64,000 bases of DNA from Kosakonia sacchari SP1 (GCF_000300455.3 NZ_CP007215.2:4650001-4714000); one strand, 5' to 3'. Positions 32,494 through 42,972 are shown, counted from the stretch's first letter. Notes: a model not told the origin generated them from the sequence alone. Numbers and translations are program-made.

Positions 32494-32878
32494 CATCAAC
32501 ACTTATGATTATAAAAGCGACCATTCATTAAGCGACAAATGGAAGTATCGTTTCGCATTCTATGAGAAGAATGGCTACCCCTCTTTTTGGGGGATGAGCC
32601 CGGCATGGAAAAGCGCCTATAAAGAAATGACCTTCGGGCAGAAGATAAAAGTCTCTTTCAATTTCTTCGCCTGGTTTTTTTCTATTATCTATTTGCTGAT
32701 CCTTGGTTTATGGAAGAAAGCCCTGTTAGTTTTAGTTATCAACGTTGTTGTGATCGTGGTTGCGGTTATTTTTAACATTGGCTTCCTGGGTTATATGGTC
32801 AACGCCATCATCGCCTGTCGGGCCAACATTTGGTATTACGATCTAAAAGTGAAGGGCAAACAGGACTGGAGCCTGTAA
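32486..32878 (+). CDS. yigF: DUF2628-type membrane protein, positional YigF
   Basis: A 130-residue protein with a charged soluble N-terminus (about 60 residues, including YEKNGYPSFWGMSPAWKSAYKEM) and two to three transmembrane segments. It ends in RANIWYYDLKVKGKQDWS. Layout and position next to corA match the DUF2628 protein YigF of E. coli. It has a very strong ribosome binding site (AGGAGGGG) inside the end of yigG, so translation is coupled. Function is unknown. Confidence 0.7.
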   Translation: MSNINTYDYKSDHSLSDKWKYRFAFYEKNGYPSFWGMSPAWKSAYKEMTFGQKIKVSFNFFAWFFSIIYLLILGLWKKALLVLVINVVVIVVAVIFNIGFLGYMVNAIIACRANIWYYDLKVKGKQDWSL

Positions 32879-32880
32879 TA

Positions 32881-32911
32881 AAAAAGGTTCAGCGTAATGC
32901 TGAACCTTTTT
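32881..32911. terminator. Bidirectional terminator between yigF and corA
   Basis: AAAAAGGTTCAGC (32881-32893) and GCTGAACCTTTTT (32899-32911) form a 13-bp stem with a 5-base loop. Each strand ends in a U-tract after the GC part, so it can serve both convergent genes. It overlaps the region just past both stop codons. Confidence 0.9.
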
Positions 32912-32915
32912 GTTT

Positions 32916-33866
32916 TTATAGCCAGTTACGGCGCTTGAAGTAGAGATAAGGCGCGAGCCCCGCGAGGATCATAAAGATAATTGCGCCAGGGTAACCAAAG
33001 CTCCAGTGCAGTTCGGGCATAAATTCAAAGTTCATGCCGTAGCTGGAAGCCACCAGCGTCGGCGGCAGGAACACGACCGATACCACCGAGAAGATCTTGA
33101 TGATGCGGTTCTGCTCGATATTGATAAAACCCATCGCCGCCTGCATCAGGAAGTTCACTTTCTGGAACAATGATTCGTTGTGCGGCAGCAGGGATTCGAT
33201 ATCGCGCAGGATCTCGCGCGCCTGCTCAAGCTGGCCTGCCGGTAAACGCGCCTTACGCACCAGGAAGTTCAACGCGCGCTGGGTATCCATCAGACACAGG
33301 CGCACTTTCCAACCGATATCTTCCTGTTCCGCCAGCGTCGAGAGCGCGTCGTCATACTCGTCGCCCTGCTGGCCTTCCATAATGACGCGGCTCAGCTTTT
33401 CCAGATCGCTGTAAATGTTTTCGATTTCATCCGCCAGTTGCTCAATTTTGGTTTCGAACAGATCCAGCAGCAATTCATAAGCGTTACCGTCGACCATCTC
33501 CTGGCTGCGGGCGCGCATACGATACAGGCGAAACGCGGGCAGCTCGCGCTCACGTAGAGTGAACAGGCGACCTTCGCGGATGGTAAATGCGACGGTTGAG
33601 TTTCCTGCGTGATCTTCAGCATCTTCAAAAAAGAAGAAGGAGTGGATGTGCAGGCCGTCTTCGTCTTCAAAAAAACGCGCCGACGCCTCGATGTCTTCCA
33701 GTTCAGGTCGGGTGGCCAGGTTCTGGCCCAATTCCGTTTGCACGCGGGTACGTTCTTCATCGTCCGGCTCGACCAAATCAACCCAAACAGAGCTGGCGAG
33801 GTGCTTGATTTCGTCAGCCTCAAGGCGGGTTAAACGATTGTTTTCCAGTTGAAATGCGCTCAGCAT
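32916..33866 (-). CDS. corA: Magnesium/cobalt/nickel transporter CorA
   Basis: A 316-residue homopentameric channel. A large acidic cytoplasmic domain with long helices is followed by two C-terminal transmembrane helices. The YGMNF selectivity motif and the Lys/Arg-rich C-terminus (YFKRRNWL) are present. The start at 33866 ([10 protein letters not shown]) gives the exact E. coli length. It is transcribed with a long leader (about 235 nt) containing short upstream frames (see separate entries). Confidence 0.97.
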   Translation of the reverse strand: MLSAFQLENNRLTRLEADEIKHLASSVWVDLVEPDDEERTRVQTELGQNLATRPELEDIEASARFFEDEDGLHIHSFFFFEDAEDHAGNSTVAFTIREGRLFTLRERELPAFRLYRMRARSQEMVDGNAYELLLDLFETKIEQLADEIENIYSDLEKLSRVIMEGQQGDEYDDALSTLAEQEDIGWKVRLCLMDTQRALNFLVRKARLPAGQLEQAREILRDIESLLPHNESLFQKVNFLMQAAMGFINIEQNRIIKIFSVVSVVFLPPTLVASSYGMNFEFMPELHWSFGYPGAIIFMILAGLAPYLYFKRRNWL

Positions 33867-33932
33867 AGCCGGGACTCCCAATGCAAAAAATATCGGACAG
33901 TTCGGTGGGCACACAGAGAAACAAATTGGGTT

Positions 33933-34007
33933 TCAGACCATTAAACAGCCTGACTCAGCGCGACGGGAATACAGCGGGTCGCTGACAACCTCTAAGGCCA
34001 TCAGCAT
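33933..34007 (-). CDS. Second short reading frame in the corA leader
   Basis: A 24-codon ATG frame (MLMALEVVSD start) in the same frame as the TTG-started frame upstream and beginning 4 codons after its stop. The Shine-Dalgarno match is weak (AAGG at about 11 bases). It could be an internal re-initiation frame or the remains of one longer leader peptide. A corL leader frame of about 50 codons is known in Salmonella; the two pieces here plus the gap make about 47 codons. Expression is unproven. Confidence 0.35.
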   Translation of the reverse strand: MLMALEVVSDPLYSRRAESGCLMV

Positions 34008-34019
34008 GAGGAGATAGCC

Positions 34020-34076
34020 TTAGGAGTTGTTCCTGAAAACCAGGAAATTGAGCCAGTATCTACTGGGTGTGTCCAA
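34020..34076 (-). CDS. Candidate corA leader peptide (TTG start)
   Basis: An 18-codon frame, TTG-GAC-ACA onward (product MDTPSRYWLNF-LVFRNNS), preceded by AAGAGGA at suitable spacing and only about 25 nt from the predicted corA transcription start. Its TAA stop lies inside the left arm of a hairpin formed by 34017-34023 and 33992-33998. The arrangement resembles translation-controlled Mg2+-transporter leaders such as mgtL and corL, in which translation of the short frame controls Rho access. The function here is inference. Confidence 0.5.
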   Translation of the reverse strand: MDTPSRYWLNFLVFRNNS

Positions 34077-34101
34077 GGCGAATGTCCTCTTAGCGTGATC
34101 G

Positions 34102-34137
34102 TGCGCGCATGTTACGCCAGCACTCAGAAGGCGTCAA
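34102..34137 (-). promoter_or_regulatory. corA promoter
   Basis: A sigma70-type promoter: -35 TTGACG (34132-34137), 17-bp spacer, -10 TAACAT (34109-34114), followed by GCGCGCA. The predicted start near 34102 gives a leader of about 235 nt before the corA ATG. Confidence 0.75.
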
Positions 34138-34224
34138 CACGCAACGAAACGCTAAAGAGCAATATTTGCCCTTCAGCGTATAAGGCTAGCAGAATATTAC
34201 AAAATAATGATATTTTTCTGAAAG

Positions 34225-36387
34225 TTACACGGTTTCGAGCTTAGCGTAAGCCGCCACCAGCCATTTGATACCTTGCCCCTGGAAAGCCACCTGTAAACGA
34301 CTGTGCTCACCGCTGCCTTCCATGTTCACCACCGTGCCTTCGCCAAACTTGGCATGGCGTACGCGCTGGCCAAGTTTATAGCCGGTATCGCTTTGCGCAA
34401 CCGGCGTACCCATGCGCTGATGGCTAACCGGGCGGCTGATGCTGGCGCGCAAACGCACCTCTTCCACACACGCTTCCGGCAACTCGCCAATAAAGCGCGA
34501 CGGGCGGTGATACACCTCTTTGCCGTAAAGGCGGCGCGTTTCCGCATAGGTTAAGGTCAGTTTTTGCATGGCGCGCGTCACACCGACATACGCCAGGCGA
34601 CGTTCCTCTTCCAGCCGCCCGCCTTCATCCAGCGACATCTGGCTGGGGAACATGCCCTCTTCCATGCCGACAATAAACACCTGCGGGAACTCCAGGCCTT
34701 TCGCCGAGTGCAGCGTCATCAACTGCACCGCATCCTGCCAGGTATCCGCCTGCCCTTCGCCCGCTTCCAGTGCGGCGTGGGAGAGAAATGCCTGCAGCGG
34801 CATTAAATCTTCGTCTTCTTCGTTGTAGCTGAACTGGCGCGTCGCGGTAACCAGTTCCTCTAAGTTCTCGATACGCGTCTGGCCCTTTTCGCCTTTTTCC
34901 TGCTCATACATCATGCGCAGGCCGGAATCGCTGATCACCCGGTCGGTTTGCACATGCAGCGGCATATCCGCCGTTTCCTGTGCCAGCGCGTCAATCAGTT
35001 CAAGGAAACGTTGCAGCGCGCTCGCCGCACGGCCCGCCAGCGCTTTCTCCTGTAACAACTCACGCGTTGCCTGCCATAACGTCAACTGGCGATCGCGCGA
35101 GGTTTGGCGCACCACGTCCAGCGTGCGATCGCCGATGCCGCGCGTTGGCGTATTCACCACGCGCTCAAAGGCGGCGTCATCATTGCGATTGGCGATCAGG
35201 CGCAGGTAGGAGAGCGCATCTTTAATTTCCTGACGTTCGAAGAATCGCATACCGCCATAAATCCGGTACGGCATACTGGCTTGCAGCAGCGCCTCTTCCA
35301 GCACGCGCGACTGGGCGTTGCTACGATAGAGAATGGCGCACTGCGAAAGCTGACCGCCGTTATCCTGCCAGGCTTTAATGCGATTCACGACATAACGCGC
35401 TTCATCCAGCTCGTTAAAGGCGCAGTAGAGTGAAATCAGCTCGCCGTCGACGCCATCGGTCCACAGTTTTTTACCCAAACGCCCGTTATTATTCTCAATC
35501 AGGGCGTTCGCCGCGCTCAGAATATTGCTGGTCGAACGGTAGTTCTGCTCCAGGCGGATCGTCTGCGCGCCAGGGAAGTCTTTCAGGAAGCGCTGGATGT
35601 TTTCCACCTGCGCACCGCGCCAGCCGTAAATGGACTGATCATCGTCGCCGACGATCATCACTTTGCCGGTATCGCCCGCAAGCAGGCGGATCCACGCGTA
35701 TTGAATGTTGTTGGTATCCTGGAATTCGTCCACCAGGATATTGGTAAAGCGTTCGCGGTAGTGCTGCAAAATATGCAGCTTATTGAGCCACAACTCATGG
35801 GCGCGCAGCAGCAGTTCGGCGAAATCCACCAGCCCGGCGCGATCGCAGGCTTCCTGATAGGCCTGGTAAACTTTCTGCCAGGTTTGTTCCACCGGGTTAC
35901 CGAAACTTTGAATATGGTGCGGACGAATACCTTCGTCTTTCTGGCCGTTGATGTACCACATCGCCTGACGCGGTGGCCACTGCTTCTCGTCGAGGTTCAT
36001 CGCTTTGATCAAACGTTTGAGTAAACGCAGCTGATCTTCGCTGTCGAGAATCTGGAAATCCTGCGGCAGGTTGGCGTCCATATGGTGCGCGCGCAGCAAA
36101 CGGTGCGCGAGGCCGTGGAAGGTGCCAACCCACATCCCGCCCTGCGAAGTGCCCATCAACTGGCCGATGCGGTGACGCATTTCCGCCGCCGCTTTGTTGG
36201 TAAAAGTCACCGCCATAATGGAGTATGGCGAGCAATTTTCCACGGTCATCAGCCAGGCGATACGGTGTACCAGCACGCGCGTCTTACCGCTTCCCGCCCC
36301 TGCCAGCACCAGCATATTGCTACGCTCAGCGGCTACGGCGTCGCGCTGTTTGTCATTGAGGCTGTCGAGCAGATAAGAAACGTCCAT
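34225..36387 (-). CDS. uvrD: DNA helicase II UvrD
   Basis: A 720-residue superfamily 1A 3'-5' helicase acting in nucleotide excision and mismatch repair and in removing RecA filaments. Walker A AGAGSGKT is at 29-36. Motif II VDEFQDTN, motif III GDDDQSIYGWRGA and the later helicase motifs (LEQNYRS, LMTLHSAKGLEF, VGVTRA) are all intact. The C-terminal KLGQRVRHAKFGEGTV Tudor-like domain is present. The start at 36387 (MDVSYLLDSL) gives the E. coli length. It is controlled by an upstream LexA box. yigE, which follows uvrD in E. coli, is absent. Confidence 0.98.
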   Translation of the reverse strand: MDVSYLLDSLNDKQRDAVAAERSNMLVLAGAGSGKTRVLVHRIAWLMTVENCSPYSIMAVTFTNKAAAEMRHRIGQLMGTSQGGMWVGTFHGLAHRLLRAHHMDANLPQDFQILDSEDQLRLLKRLIKAMNLDEKQWPPRQAMWYINGQKDEGIRPHHIQSFGNPVEQTWQKVYQAYQEACDRAGLVDFAELLLRAHELWLNKLHILQHYRERFTNILVDEFQDTNNIQYAWIRLLAGDTGKVMIVGDDDQSIYGWRGAQVENIQRFLKDFPGAQTIRLEQNYRSTSNILSAANALIENNNGRLGKKLWTDGVDGELISLYCAFNELDEARYVVNRIKAWQDNGGQLSQCAILYRSNAQSRVLEEALLQASMPYRIYGGMRFFERQEIKDALSYLRLIANRNDDAAFERVVNTPTRGIGDRTLDVVRQTSRDRQLTLWQATRELLQEKALAGRAASALQRFLELIDALAQETADMPLHVQTDRVISDSGLRMMYEQEKGEKGQTRIENLEELVTATRQFSYNEEDEDLMPLQAFLSHAALEAGEGQADTWQDAVQLMTLHSAKGLEFPQVFIVGMEEGMFPSQMSLDEGGRLEEERRLAYVGVTRAMQKLTLTYAETRRLYGKEVYHRPSRFIGELPEACVEEVRLRASISRPVSHQRMGTPVAQSDTGYKLGQRVRHAKFGEGTVVNMEGSGEHSRLQVAFQGQGIKWLVAAYAKLETV

Positions 36388-36408
36388 TGGCACCGCCGCG
36401 AAATATTA

Positions 36409-36424
36409 CTGGGAATTTATACAG
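36409..36424. promoter_or_regulatory. LexA box of uvrD
   Basis: On the minus strand, CTGTATAAATTCCCAG fits the SOS consensus CTG-N10-CAG with an A/T-rich centre, 22 bases upstream of the uvrD ATG. uvrD is a known LexA-regulated gene. Confidence 0.88.
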
Positions 36425-36436
36425 AACAGCTGGTGA

Positions 36437-37153
36437 TTATATCAGCGTAGTGAGGGATGCCAACCGCGAAATTTCCACATGCGGCAGTAACCGGCTGTCG
36501 CTGGCTTGCAGCAGATCGGCGCCTTCCGGCTTAATCCAACAGGCCTGCATACCGCAGCGCACCGCCCCGGCGACGTCGGTGGTTAAATCATCGCCGACAT
36601 GCAGGATATCGCCAATCGCCACGCCGAGACGCTCAGCTGCCAGGTGATACATATCGCTAAACGGTTTTGAACGACCGTGCGGCCCGGCACGCAACACGAA
36701 TTCAAAGTAGTCGCCCAGACCGAACAACTCCGGCTGCGCGTTACCGTTGGTGATCGCCACCAACGGCCACTTTTTGGCGAGCTTCGTCAGTGTGTCGTGG
36801 GTTTCCTCCGGCACATCAATGCGGCTGCGCCATTTGGCAAAATTGACCATCGAGGCATTTGCACCGGCCGCCGCTTCTTCCGCGGTCAGGCCGGCATCCA
36901 GCATCGCGCGTTCAACGGCACGCCGGCGCCACTCGGTGACATCGTGGTAAATATCCGGTTCGGTTTCCCGCAGCGACTGGCGCAGGCGGTGGAATTCTCT
37001 GTTTTCCAGGTTGCTTAACGCTGGGTGATAACGCTGCACAAACGCCAGCGCTTCCTGTTCAGTGCGCTGGATAACCAACCGGTTGTCGTAAAGAGTGTCG
37101 TCCAGGTCAAAGGTGATCGCAGAGATCTGACCTAATGGGCGGTAAAAACGCAT
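36437..37153 (-). CDS. yigB: HAD phosphatase YigB (flavin pathway phosphatase)
   Basis: A 238-residue HAD-superfamily phosphatase. The nucleophile motif D16-L-D18-D-T-L is present, along with ITNGNA (motif II), the [10 protein letters not shown] lysine region and [10 protein letters not shown] (motif IV). The E. coli orthologue dephosphorylates FMN and the ribitylaminopyrimidine phosphate intermediate of riboflavin synthesis. It overlaps the xerC stop by one base (TAATG), so it is part of the dapF-yigA-xerC-yigB operon. Confidence 0.94.
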   Translation of the reverse strand: MRFYRPLGQISAITFDLDDTLYDNRLVIQRTEQEALAFVQRYHPALSNLENREFHRLRQSLRETEPDIYHDVTEWRRRAVERAMLDAGLTAEEAAAGANASMVNFAKWRSRIDVPEETHDTLTKLAKKWPLVAITNGNAQPELFGLGDYFEFVLRAGPHGRSKPFSDMYHLAAERLGVAIGDILHVGDDLTTDVAGAVRCGMQACWIKPEGADLLQASDSRLLPHVEISRLASLTTLI

Positions 37154-38055
37154 TATTTCCCCCGTTTGGCGCGCGGGTGCGCCGCATCGTATACCGAAGC
37201 AAGGTGTTGAAAATCAAGATGAGTATATATCTGAGTGGTGGACAGATTAGCGTGACCGAGCAGCTCCTGTACGCCGCGCAGATCGCCGCTCGATTCGAGC
37301 ATATGGGTGGCGAAAGAGTGGCGCAGCTTATGGGGATGCACGTGGCTGTTCAACCCTTGCTTAATGCCCCATTCAGCGAAGCGCTTTTGTACATTGCGCG
37401 CTGAGATGCGTTTGCCGAGCTTCGACAGAAACAGCGCATCGTCTTGTGCGCCAAACAAACCGCGTAAATCAAGCCAGTGCTCAATCCAGACGACCGCGTT
37501 GCGGCCAATCGGCAAACGGCGTTCTTTACTGCCTTTGCCCAGCACCCACACTTCGCCGCTTTCCAGATCCAGATGCTTAATATCCAGATTCACCAGTTCA
37601 GACAAACGCAGACCCGCGCCATACATCACTTCAAGCATCGCGCGATCGCGCACGGCGAGCGGATCGTTAACATCGATATCCAGCAGTCGGTTAATATCAT
37701 CAACATCAATATTTTTGGGCAGATGGCGCGGCGCTTTTGGCGCGGAAATGCCTTTTGCCGGGTTAGCGGACAACTCGCCCTGGCTGACCATCCAGTCAAA
37801 GAAACTGCGCAGCGCCGAGAGCCGTAGCGCCAGGCTCGCGGCACCCAGCCCTTTGCGTCGGCTGCGCACGGCAATGGTACGCACCATCGCAGCATCACAT
37901 TGTTGCCAGCTTTTCAGACCCGTTTCTTCGGTCAAAGCAATAATGGCATCAAGCTGACGCTGATAATTTAAAAGCGTGATGGGGCTGAGCTGGCGTTCAA
38001 CGCTAAGGTAGCGCAGAAAACGGGTGACGAATGAAAACAGCGGAGAATCGGTCAT
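37153..38055 (-). CDS. xerC: Tyrosine recombinase XerC
   Basis: A 300-residue site-specific recombinase that resolves chromosome and plasmid dimers at dif/cer sites with XerD. It has an N-terminal SAM-like core-binding domain (about 1-95) and a catalytic domain with the Arg of [17 protein letters not shown], the [10 protein letters not shown] histidine and the nucleophilic Tyr in IYTHL. No dif site was noticed in this window. It overlaps yigA by 4 bases. Confidence 0.97.
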   Translation of the reverse strand: MTDSPLFSFVTRFLRYLSVERQLSPITLLNYQRQLDAIIALTEETGLKSWQQCDAAMVRTIAVRSRRKGLGAASLALRLSALRSFFDWMVSQGELSANPAKGISAPKAPRHLPKNIDVDDINRLLDIDVNDPLAVRDRAMLEVMYGAGLRLSELVNLDIKHLDLESGEVWVLGKGSKERRLPIGRNAVVWIEHWLDLRGLFGAQDDALFLSKLGKRISARNVQKRFAEWGIKQGLNSHVHPHKLRHSFATHMLESSGDLRGVQELLGHANLSTTQIYTHLDFQHLASVYDAAHPRAKRGK

Positions 38056-38759
38056 GCGCGCTCAATCCAGCGCTCCAGCAGATCCGGCAACATCTGCGCG
38101 ATCTCTTCCAGCAACTGGGTGCCTTGCCCCTGTTGATAATGATGAACATCGCGGCTGCTGAACAACACAACGCCCAGCGTGCCATCTTGCCCCATCAGCG
38201 ACATCGCGACAGAACCAATCGCTTTCGCATCCGGCAACAGCAACAGCAACTCCGGCCCGTTGAGCGGCCCAAGATAGTGATGCTGCTGGCCAAGACGCTG
38301 AATACGCAGCGGTTCAAACGCCTGTCTTGAGAGCGCAAGATGGGTAAACTTCGACGGCGCGCCAAGACGCCAGCGATCGGGAAACAGGCGGATAGTGGCG
38401 CCCGCCAGCCCTAAATCACGCGCCCAGCGATGAAAACGGTTGAGCAATTCATCGAGGCTCGGCGCAGACGCCAGCCGCCCCTGTAAACGCAGCAGCCGAT
38501 AGAACAGGCCTTCGTTAGCGCTGGCCTGCTCCATCAACAGCGTCATGTTCTCTTCCAGCGCATTGATGTGATTGCGCGAACGCGCCATGTGCCATTCCAC
38601 CAGTGAAACGGTGTCGCGCACCGCATGCGGCACGCGCATCTGTTCCACCAGCCGTGCATTGCGGATAAAGAAATCAGGGTTACGCAGCAGATAATCAACA
38701 ACATCGCTGTCATCCAGCTGTGTAAAGGTGTCCTGTAGTTCTTCCCCTGGCTGCTTCAT
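38052..38759 (-). CDS. yigA: DUF484 family protein YigA
   Basis: A 235-residue DUF484 protein with a GAF-like fold in the C-terminal two thirds. Function is unknown. A short N-terminal helical segment ([21 protein letters not shown]) is typical. The start at 38759 overlaps the dapF stop as ATGA, indicating translational coupling. It lies between dapF and xerC, as in other enterobacteria. Confidence 0.92.
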   Translation of the reverse strand: MKQPGEELQDTFTQLDDSDVVDYLLRNPDFFIRNARLVEQMRVPHAVRDTVSLVEWHMARSRNHINALEENMTLLMEQASANEGLFYRLLRLQGRLASAPSLDELLNRFHRWARDLGLAGATIRLFPDRWRLGAPSKFTHLALSRQAFEPLRIQRLGQQHHYLGPLNGPELLLLLPDAKAIGSVAMSLMGQDGTLGVVLFSSRDVHHYQQGQGTQLLEEIAQMLPDLLERWIERA

Positions 38760-39580
38760 AACTGAATAAACCCGTCGTAGACATGTGCCGCCGGGCCAGT
38801 CATATACAGTGGTTGGCCCGGGCCTTTCCATGCGATATCAAGTCGACCGCCTGGTAACTCCACGCGAACATTTTCCGCCAACAAACCCTGCGAGATGCCA
38901 ACAGCGACAGCCGCGCAAGCACCGCTGCCGCAGGCCTGGGTTTCCCCGGCGCCGCGCTCATAAACGCGCAGGCGAATGTTGTCCGGTTTAACGACTTGCA
39001 TAAAGCCGATGTTCGCGCGTTCAGGAAAACGTTCGTGGCTTTCCAGAACCGGCCCCAGCGTTTCGACGGGGGCGGTGTTGACGTCGTCCACCTGAATCAC
39101 GCAGTGCGGGTTGCCCATCGAGACAACGCCGCACAATACTGTTTGCTCTGCCGCGCGCATAATATAGGTCTTTTCCGCTTTGTTCGCGCGGAACGGCACC
39201 TGCGACGGTTCGAAGTTCGGCTCGCCCATATTCACGCGCACTAACTCATCTTCCGTTACGCTCAATACCATACGACCATTCGCCGTACTGACGCGGATAT
39301 CACGTTTATTGGTCAATCCTTTCAGGCGAACAAAACGGGCGAAGCAGCGCGCGCCATTGCCGCACTGCGACACTTCGCTGCCATCGGCATTAAAAATTCG
39401 ATAGTGAAAATCAAGTTCAGGATCGTAAGGAGGCTCAACCACCAGCAACTGGTCGAACCCTACGCCAAGATGGCGATCCGCCAGACGACGGATCAGCTCC
39501 GGGGAAAAAAAGACATTCTGCGTTACCGCGTCGACGACCATAAAATCGTTGCCAAGGCCATGCATTTTTGAGAACTGCAT
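38756..39580 (-). CDS. dapF: Diaminopimelate epimerase DapF
   Basis: A 274-residue cofactor-independent racemase converting LL- to meso-diaminopimelate for lysine and peptidoglycan synthesis. The two catalytic cysteines are visible in [11 protein letters not shown] (near residue 73) and [11 protein letters not shown] (near 217). Two adjacent ATGs are possible; the second (39580) has better spacing from GGAG. First gene of the dapF-yigA-xerC-yigB operon. Confidence 0.97.
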   Translation of the reverse strand: MQFSKMHGLGNDFMVVDAVTQNVFFSPELIRRLADRHLGVGFDQLLVVEPPYDPELDFHYRIFNADGSEVSQCGNGARCFARFVRLKGLTNKRDIRVSTANGRMVLSVTEDELVRVNMGEPNFEPSQVPFRANKAEKTYIMRAAEQTVLCGVVSMGNPHCVIQVDDVNTAPVETLGPVLESHERFPERANIGFMQVVKPDNIRLRVYERGAGETQACGSGACAAVAVGISQGLLAENVRVELPGGRLDIAWKGPGQPLYMTGPAAHVYDGFIQL

Positions 39581-39616
39581 CATCTACTCCATTTGCGCGG
39601 ATACAGAACGGTAACG

Positions 39617-39820
39617 TCAGTAATTCACCTGCGTCGGCGAGCCGTCATCACCACGATCGTTTTTATCCGGCGTGGTCGGCTGAATCGTGCTGGTTTGCGT
39701 TTTGGTTGGCGGCGGCGCGTTTTTATCGGCGGGCGGGAAGTAGAGTGGACCTTTCAGACCACAGCCCGTCAGGCTAAACAGAGTCAGCAGTACGGCCAGC
39801 GTGCGAAACACATCTTTCAT
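39617..39820 (-). CDS. lptM: LPS assembly-stabilising lipoprotein LptM (YifL)
   Basis: A 67-residue lipoprotein with a signal peptide and lipobox L-T-G-C (Cys20). The mature part begins CGLKGPLYFPP, the conserved LptM motif, and has a Pro/Thr-rich tail. The E. coli protein assists maturation of the LptD-LptE LPS translocon in the outer membrane. It lies 36 bases upstream of dapF in the same direction, and is divergent from cyaY. Confidence 0.92.
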   Translation of the reverse strand: MKDVFRTLAVLLTLFSLTGCGLKGPLYFPPADKNAPPPTKTQTSTIQPTTPDKNDRGDDGSPTQVNY

Positions 39821-39957
39821 TATAAGTTGCCTGTAAGTTCGTTCTTTCTGCTTTCTATCATCGCAGGAGAAGACACAAAAGCAAGAGTTTGCGCGTTTAG
39901 GGCATCGGGAAATGTTTCGCGTTATACTGCTGCCATCATAAAAAACGGGATAAGAGA

Positions 39958-40278
39958 ATGAACGACAGTGAATTTCATCGCCTCGCAGACGGCCTGTGGC
40001 TGACCATCGAAGAACGCCTGGATGACTGGGACGGCGACAGTGATATCGACTGCGAGATCAATGGCGGTGTGCTGACCATCAGCTTTGAAAACGGAAGCAA
40101 AATCATTATTAACCGTCAGGAACCGCTACACCAGGTCTGGCTGGCAACCAAACAGGGTGGCTACCATTTTGATCTGAAAGGTGACGAATGGGTGTGCGAC
40201 CGCAGCGGTGAAACATTCTGGGATCTGCTGGAACAGGCGGCAAGCCAACAGGCGGGAGAAACCGTCAGCTTCCGCTGA
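39958..40278 (+). CDS. cyaY: Frataxin-like iron donor CyaY
   Basis: A 106-residue bacterial frataxin. The acidic first helix ([25 protein letters not shown]-type region) binds iron, and the beta-sheet core with [17 protein letters not shown] and [14 protein letters not shown] is conserved. It modulates IscS-dependent iron-sulfur cluster assembly. It converges on cyaA. Confidence 0.95.
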   Translation: MNDSEFHRLADGLWLTIEERLDDWDGDSDIDCEINGGVLTISFENGSKIIINRQEPLHQVWLATKQGGYHFDLKGDEWVCDRSGETFWDLLEQAASQQAGETVSFR

Positions 40279-40312
40279 CATTCATTGCCCGGTGAAACGC
40301 CGGGCAAATCGC

Positions 40313-42856
40313 TTAAGAGAAGTACTGCTGCAGCAACGGCGCGTCGTTATCCTGATTTGCCGGCGTCGCGGTGCTAATTGCCTGATTACGGAACGGAATC
40401 ACCTGCGCGCGCCCTTCAACGTTCACAATCTGGTAGAACTGCGGCAAGTTAAAGTTGATAAAGCTCGAACCGTACGTAAAGCGATCGTGAGATGAAGAAT
40501 AGAAACGGCTGACATCGCGCACCAGCTCTTCTTTGCTGCCTTCGCAGTGGTGATAGACTTCCGCGCGGTTGCTCTCATCTAAGATATAGATGTTAAAGCC
40601 CTCTTCGCCAGTCTCTTCAAAGAAGAATTGAATAATCCCTTCACTGGCAAAACCATCTACCACCGCAGGTAACTCAACGTGATTGGTTTCCACCTGCACC
40701 GAAAGGCCATGCAGCTTGTTGTGAGAAATCGCGCCGTAAAACTCAATCGCGTTTTCCAGCTTCTGCACGGAGACATTGAGACGTTCAAAGAACAGCCCCC
40801 AGGTTTGTCCGGCAACACGCAACGCTTTGAAACGCCCGGTTTCCTGCCGCGTGCTGGAAAGGCGCAGCTCAATACACTCCGACACCAGTTGCTGCACACG
40901 CGTACGAATAAGACCACGTAAATGCTGGCTGTAGCAGAACACTTCGACGCTATCCGGCGGCGCGGCATCCTGGTGCATTTTCCCCAGAATGGTTTTCAGC
41001 GCTTCGGTCATCGCCTGCTCGCCGTTGAAATGCAGGGTTCGCACTTCATTCCACGAGTTGCGATAGAGCAAATCGACGCTGCCAACGAGGCAGTTTTGCT
41101 GCTCACCAAAGCTGAACACATCAAGTTTGCGGAAATCAAAATGTACAACCTGGTTACGGAACGCCGCCGTTGGGTCGTATTCCAGGTTAACGATGATCGC
41201 CAGGTGACGGATTTCGCAAGGGCTGTAGAGCGCTTTTGGCGTCGGGGCGGGCAGCCGAAGCGGGAAGTGATGGGAAACATCCGCCACCATCTCCTGCAAC
41301 TTCGGCAAATCAACAATACCGTTGCCTTTAATAAATAAATGAGTACGCGAAGTCAGCAGACCGTTAAACCACGCCCAGGCGACCAGTTTATTAAGGTAGC
41401 GGTTATATTCCAGCGGCTGATGGCTAACGATCGAATCCATATTTGGCGCGCGGTTGTAAAGATACCAACCCGTACGGTTAGCGCGGCCCGGCGGCACATG
41501 GATAAAGGTTAAATTCGGTTCGGAGAGATCGGGTGAAATTTGCGGGTTCACCAGCGTTACTTTACCCGGCAGCGCTTCAAACGCCGCGTACAGCTTACGG
41601 GTTAATACGCCAATATCCTGCGGGCTGGCGGAAACGCTCAAATTGTTGCGACGCGCAAAGCGAATCAGGTTGCGGTAACTCTGCATCATCGCGTCGAGCA
41701 GTTCATTGTGCGCTTCGCGAACCTGATCGATTTTCCAGTTCGCGCGGTTATCCAGCATCGTTACACGCACGTCATCCCAGCCCCACTCTTTCACCAGTTG
41801 CGAAATCACTTCACGACGCCAGCCAACGCAGGCGCGCTCGCGGCTCAGTTTTTCGCAGACTTTTAAATAGAAACATCGACGGGCGAGATCGAGACGCGCG
41901 GTGTCTTCAATCGCGATCAGGTATTCCGTCACGCGCTCCAGCATCATGCAGTAGTGATCGAGACCAAACGAGACAATCTCGCCATCGTGCAAACGCTGTT
42001 TAATATCTTTCGCCAACAGACGCGTGTTGGGGTATTCCCAGGAGTAGGCTTCCAGCAGCAGCGTTTTCAACACCGCTTTGTACGGTGAATCAATACTTTT
42101 ATAGAGCTGCCACAGGCTGGCACCGAAGTACTCTTCCGCCGAAAGCGAGCTCAGGCCACCCAGATCGAGCCATTCGTTCGGCGTTAACACGCCCTGCGCA
42201 TAGAGCGTCATGACGTAGTCGTCGTAATGCTCTTCTTCATCTCCCGGCACCATATTCCACAGAATACGTTTACCGGCCAGGCGCACGGCGGTACGGTAAA
42301 ATTCGTCTAGCAACAAGATATGCTGCGTAGAACCGCAGTCTTCGCCACCGAGACTGCCGCTTTCATTGTGGCGGAAACGGTTTTCATCAATCAGGAAGAA
42401 GCTTACTTCAACGCCGAGCGAGGCCGCCCAGCTTTCCAGCAGGCTGCACTTACGCTGCAACAGTTGGCGCTCTTCATTATCAAGCCAGGATTGATGGCAA
42501 ACCCAGATATCGAGATCCGAGGAACAGCTTTGCCCAACCGATGAGGTACTGCCCATAGAATAGACGCCGGTGATCGGCAATTCGCCTTTTGGCGAAGCCT
42601 GCGACGGCATGCCACGGTGCAGTTCAAGTTCGTTCAGGTAGTGAAGTTGGTTTTCATCAGGCGTGTAAAAGCAAATGCCCTGGGGAACGTTACCTTCAAG
42701 GTAGCCCGGCATCAGCGGATGGTGGTAATGCAACAATGTTGGCAGCAGACTGTAAACCTGCTGGAAAGCAGGCCCCATGGCAGCAAGCGCGCGATCCACA
42801 CGCAATTGATTGATGGCATCCAGTCTCTGTTTCAGAGTCTCAATATAGAGGTACAA
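40313..42856 (-). CDS. cyaA: Class I adenylate cyclase CyaA
   Basis: An 847-residue class I adenylate cyclase. The N-terminal catalytic half includes the nucleotidyltransferase-like [19 protein letters not shown] motif near residues 100-120, and the C-terminal half is regulatory (phosphotransferase control). The start codon is TTG, as in E. coli where it keeps expression low. A CRP site lies upstream, allowing feedback by cAMP-CRP. Confidence 0.97.
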   Translation of the reverse strand: MYLYIETLKQRLDAINQLRVDRALAAMGPAFQQVYSLLPTLLHYHHPLMPGYLEGNVPQGICFYTPDENQLHYLNELELHRGMPSQASPKGELPITGVYSMGSTSSVGQSCSSDLDIWVCHQSWLDNEERQLLQRKCSLLESWAASLGVEVSFFLIDENRFRHNESGSLGGEDCGSTQHILLLDEFYRTAVRLAGKRILWNMVPGDEEEHYDDYVMTLYAQGVLTPNEWLDLGGLSSLSAEEYFGASLWQLYKSIDSPYKAVLKTLLLEAYSWEYPNTRLLAKDIKQRLHDGEIVSFGLDHYCMMLERVTEYLIAIEDTARLDLARRCFYLKVCEKLSRERACVGWRREVISQLVKEWGWDDVRVTMLDNRANWKIDQVREAHNELLDAMMQSYRNLIRFARRNNLSVSASPQDIGVLTRKLYAAFEALPGKVTLVNPQISPDLSEPNLTFIHVPPGRANRTGWYLYNRAPNMDSIVSHQPLEYNRYLNKLVAWAWFNGLLTSRTHLFIKGNGIVDLPKLQEMVADVSHHFPLRLPAPTPKALYSPCEIRHLAIIVNLEYDPTAAFRNQVVHFDFRKLDVFSFGEQQNCLVGSVDLLYRNSWNEVRTLHFNGEQAMTEALKTILGKMHQDAAPPDSVEVFCYSQHLRGLIRTRVQQLVSECIELRLSSTRQETGRFKALRVAGQTWGLFFERLNVSVQKLENAIEFYGAISHNKLHGLSVQVETNHVELPAVVDGFASEGIIQFFFEETGEEGFNIYILDESNRAEVYHHCEGSKEELVRDVSRFYSSSHDRFTYGSSFINFNLPQFYQIVNVEGRAQVIPFRNQAISTATPANQDNDAPLLQQYFS

Positions 42857-42950
42857 GACATATCGCCTGATGTTTACAGAAAATCCAAAATAGCCGTCAC
42901 CTTTTTTCGCCCTTATCTTTATAGGGGGAGCGACGAAAAAATGGTCTAAA

Positions 42951-42972
42951 ACGTGATCAATTTAACACCTTG
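42951..42972 (-). promoter_or_regulatory. CRP site upstream of cyaA
   Basis: On the minus strand, the 22-bp stretch contains GTGTTAAATTGATCACG, matching the TGTGA-N6-TCACA type, about 95 bp upstream of the cyaA TTG. In E. coli a nearly identical site represses the main cyaA promoter. The rest of the 311-bp cyaA-hemC gap (42857-43167) must also hold the hemC promoter, which I cannot place with confidence. Confidence 0.7.
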
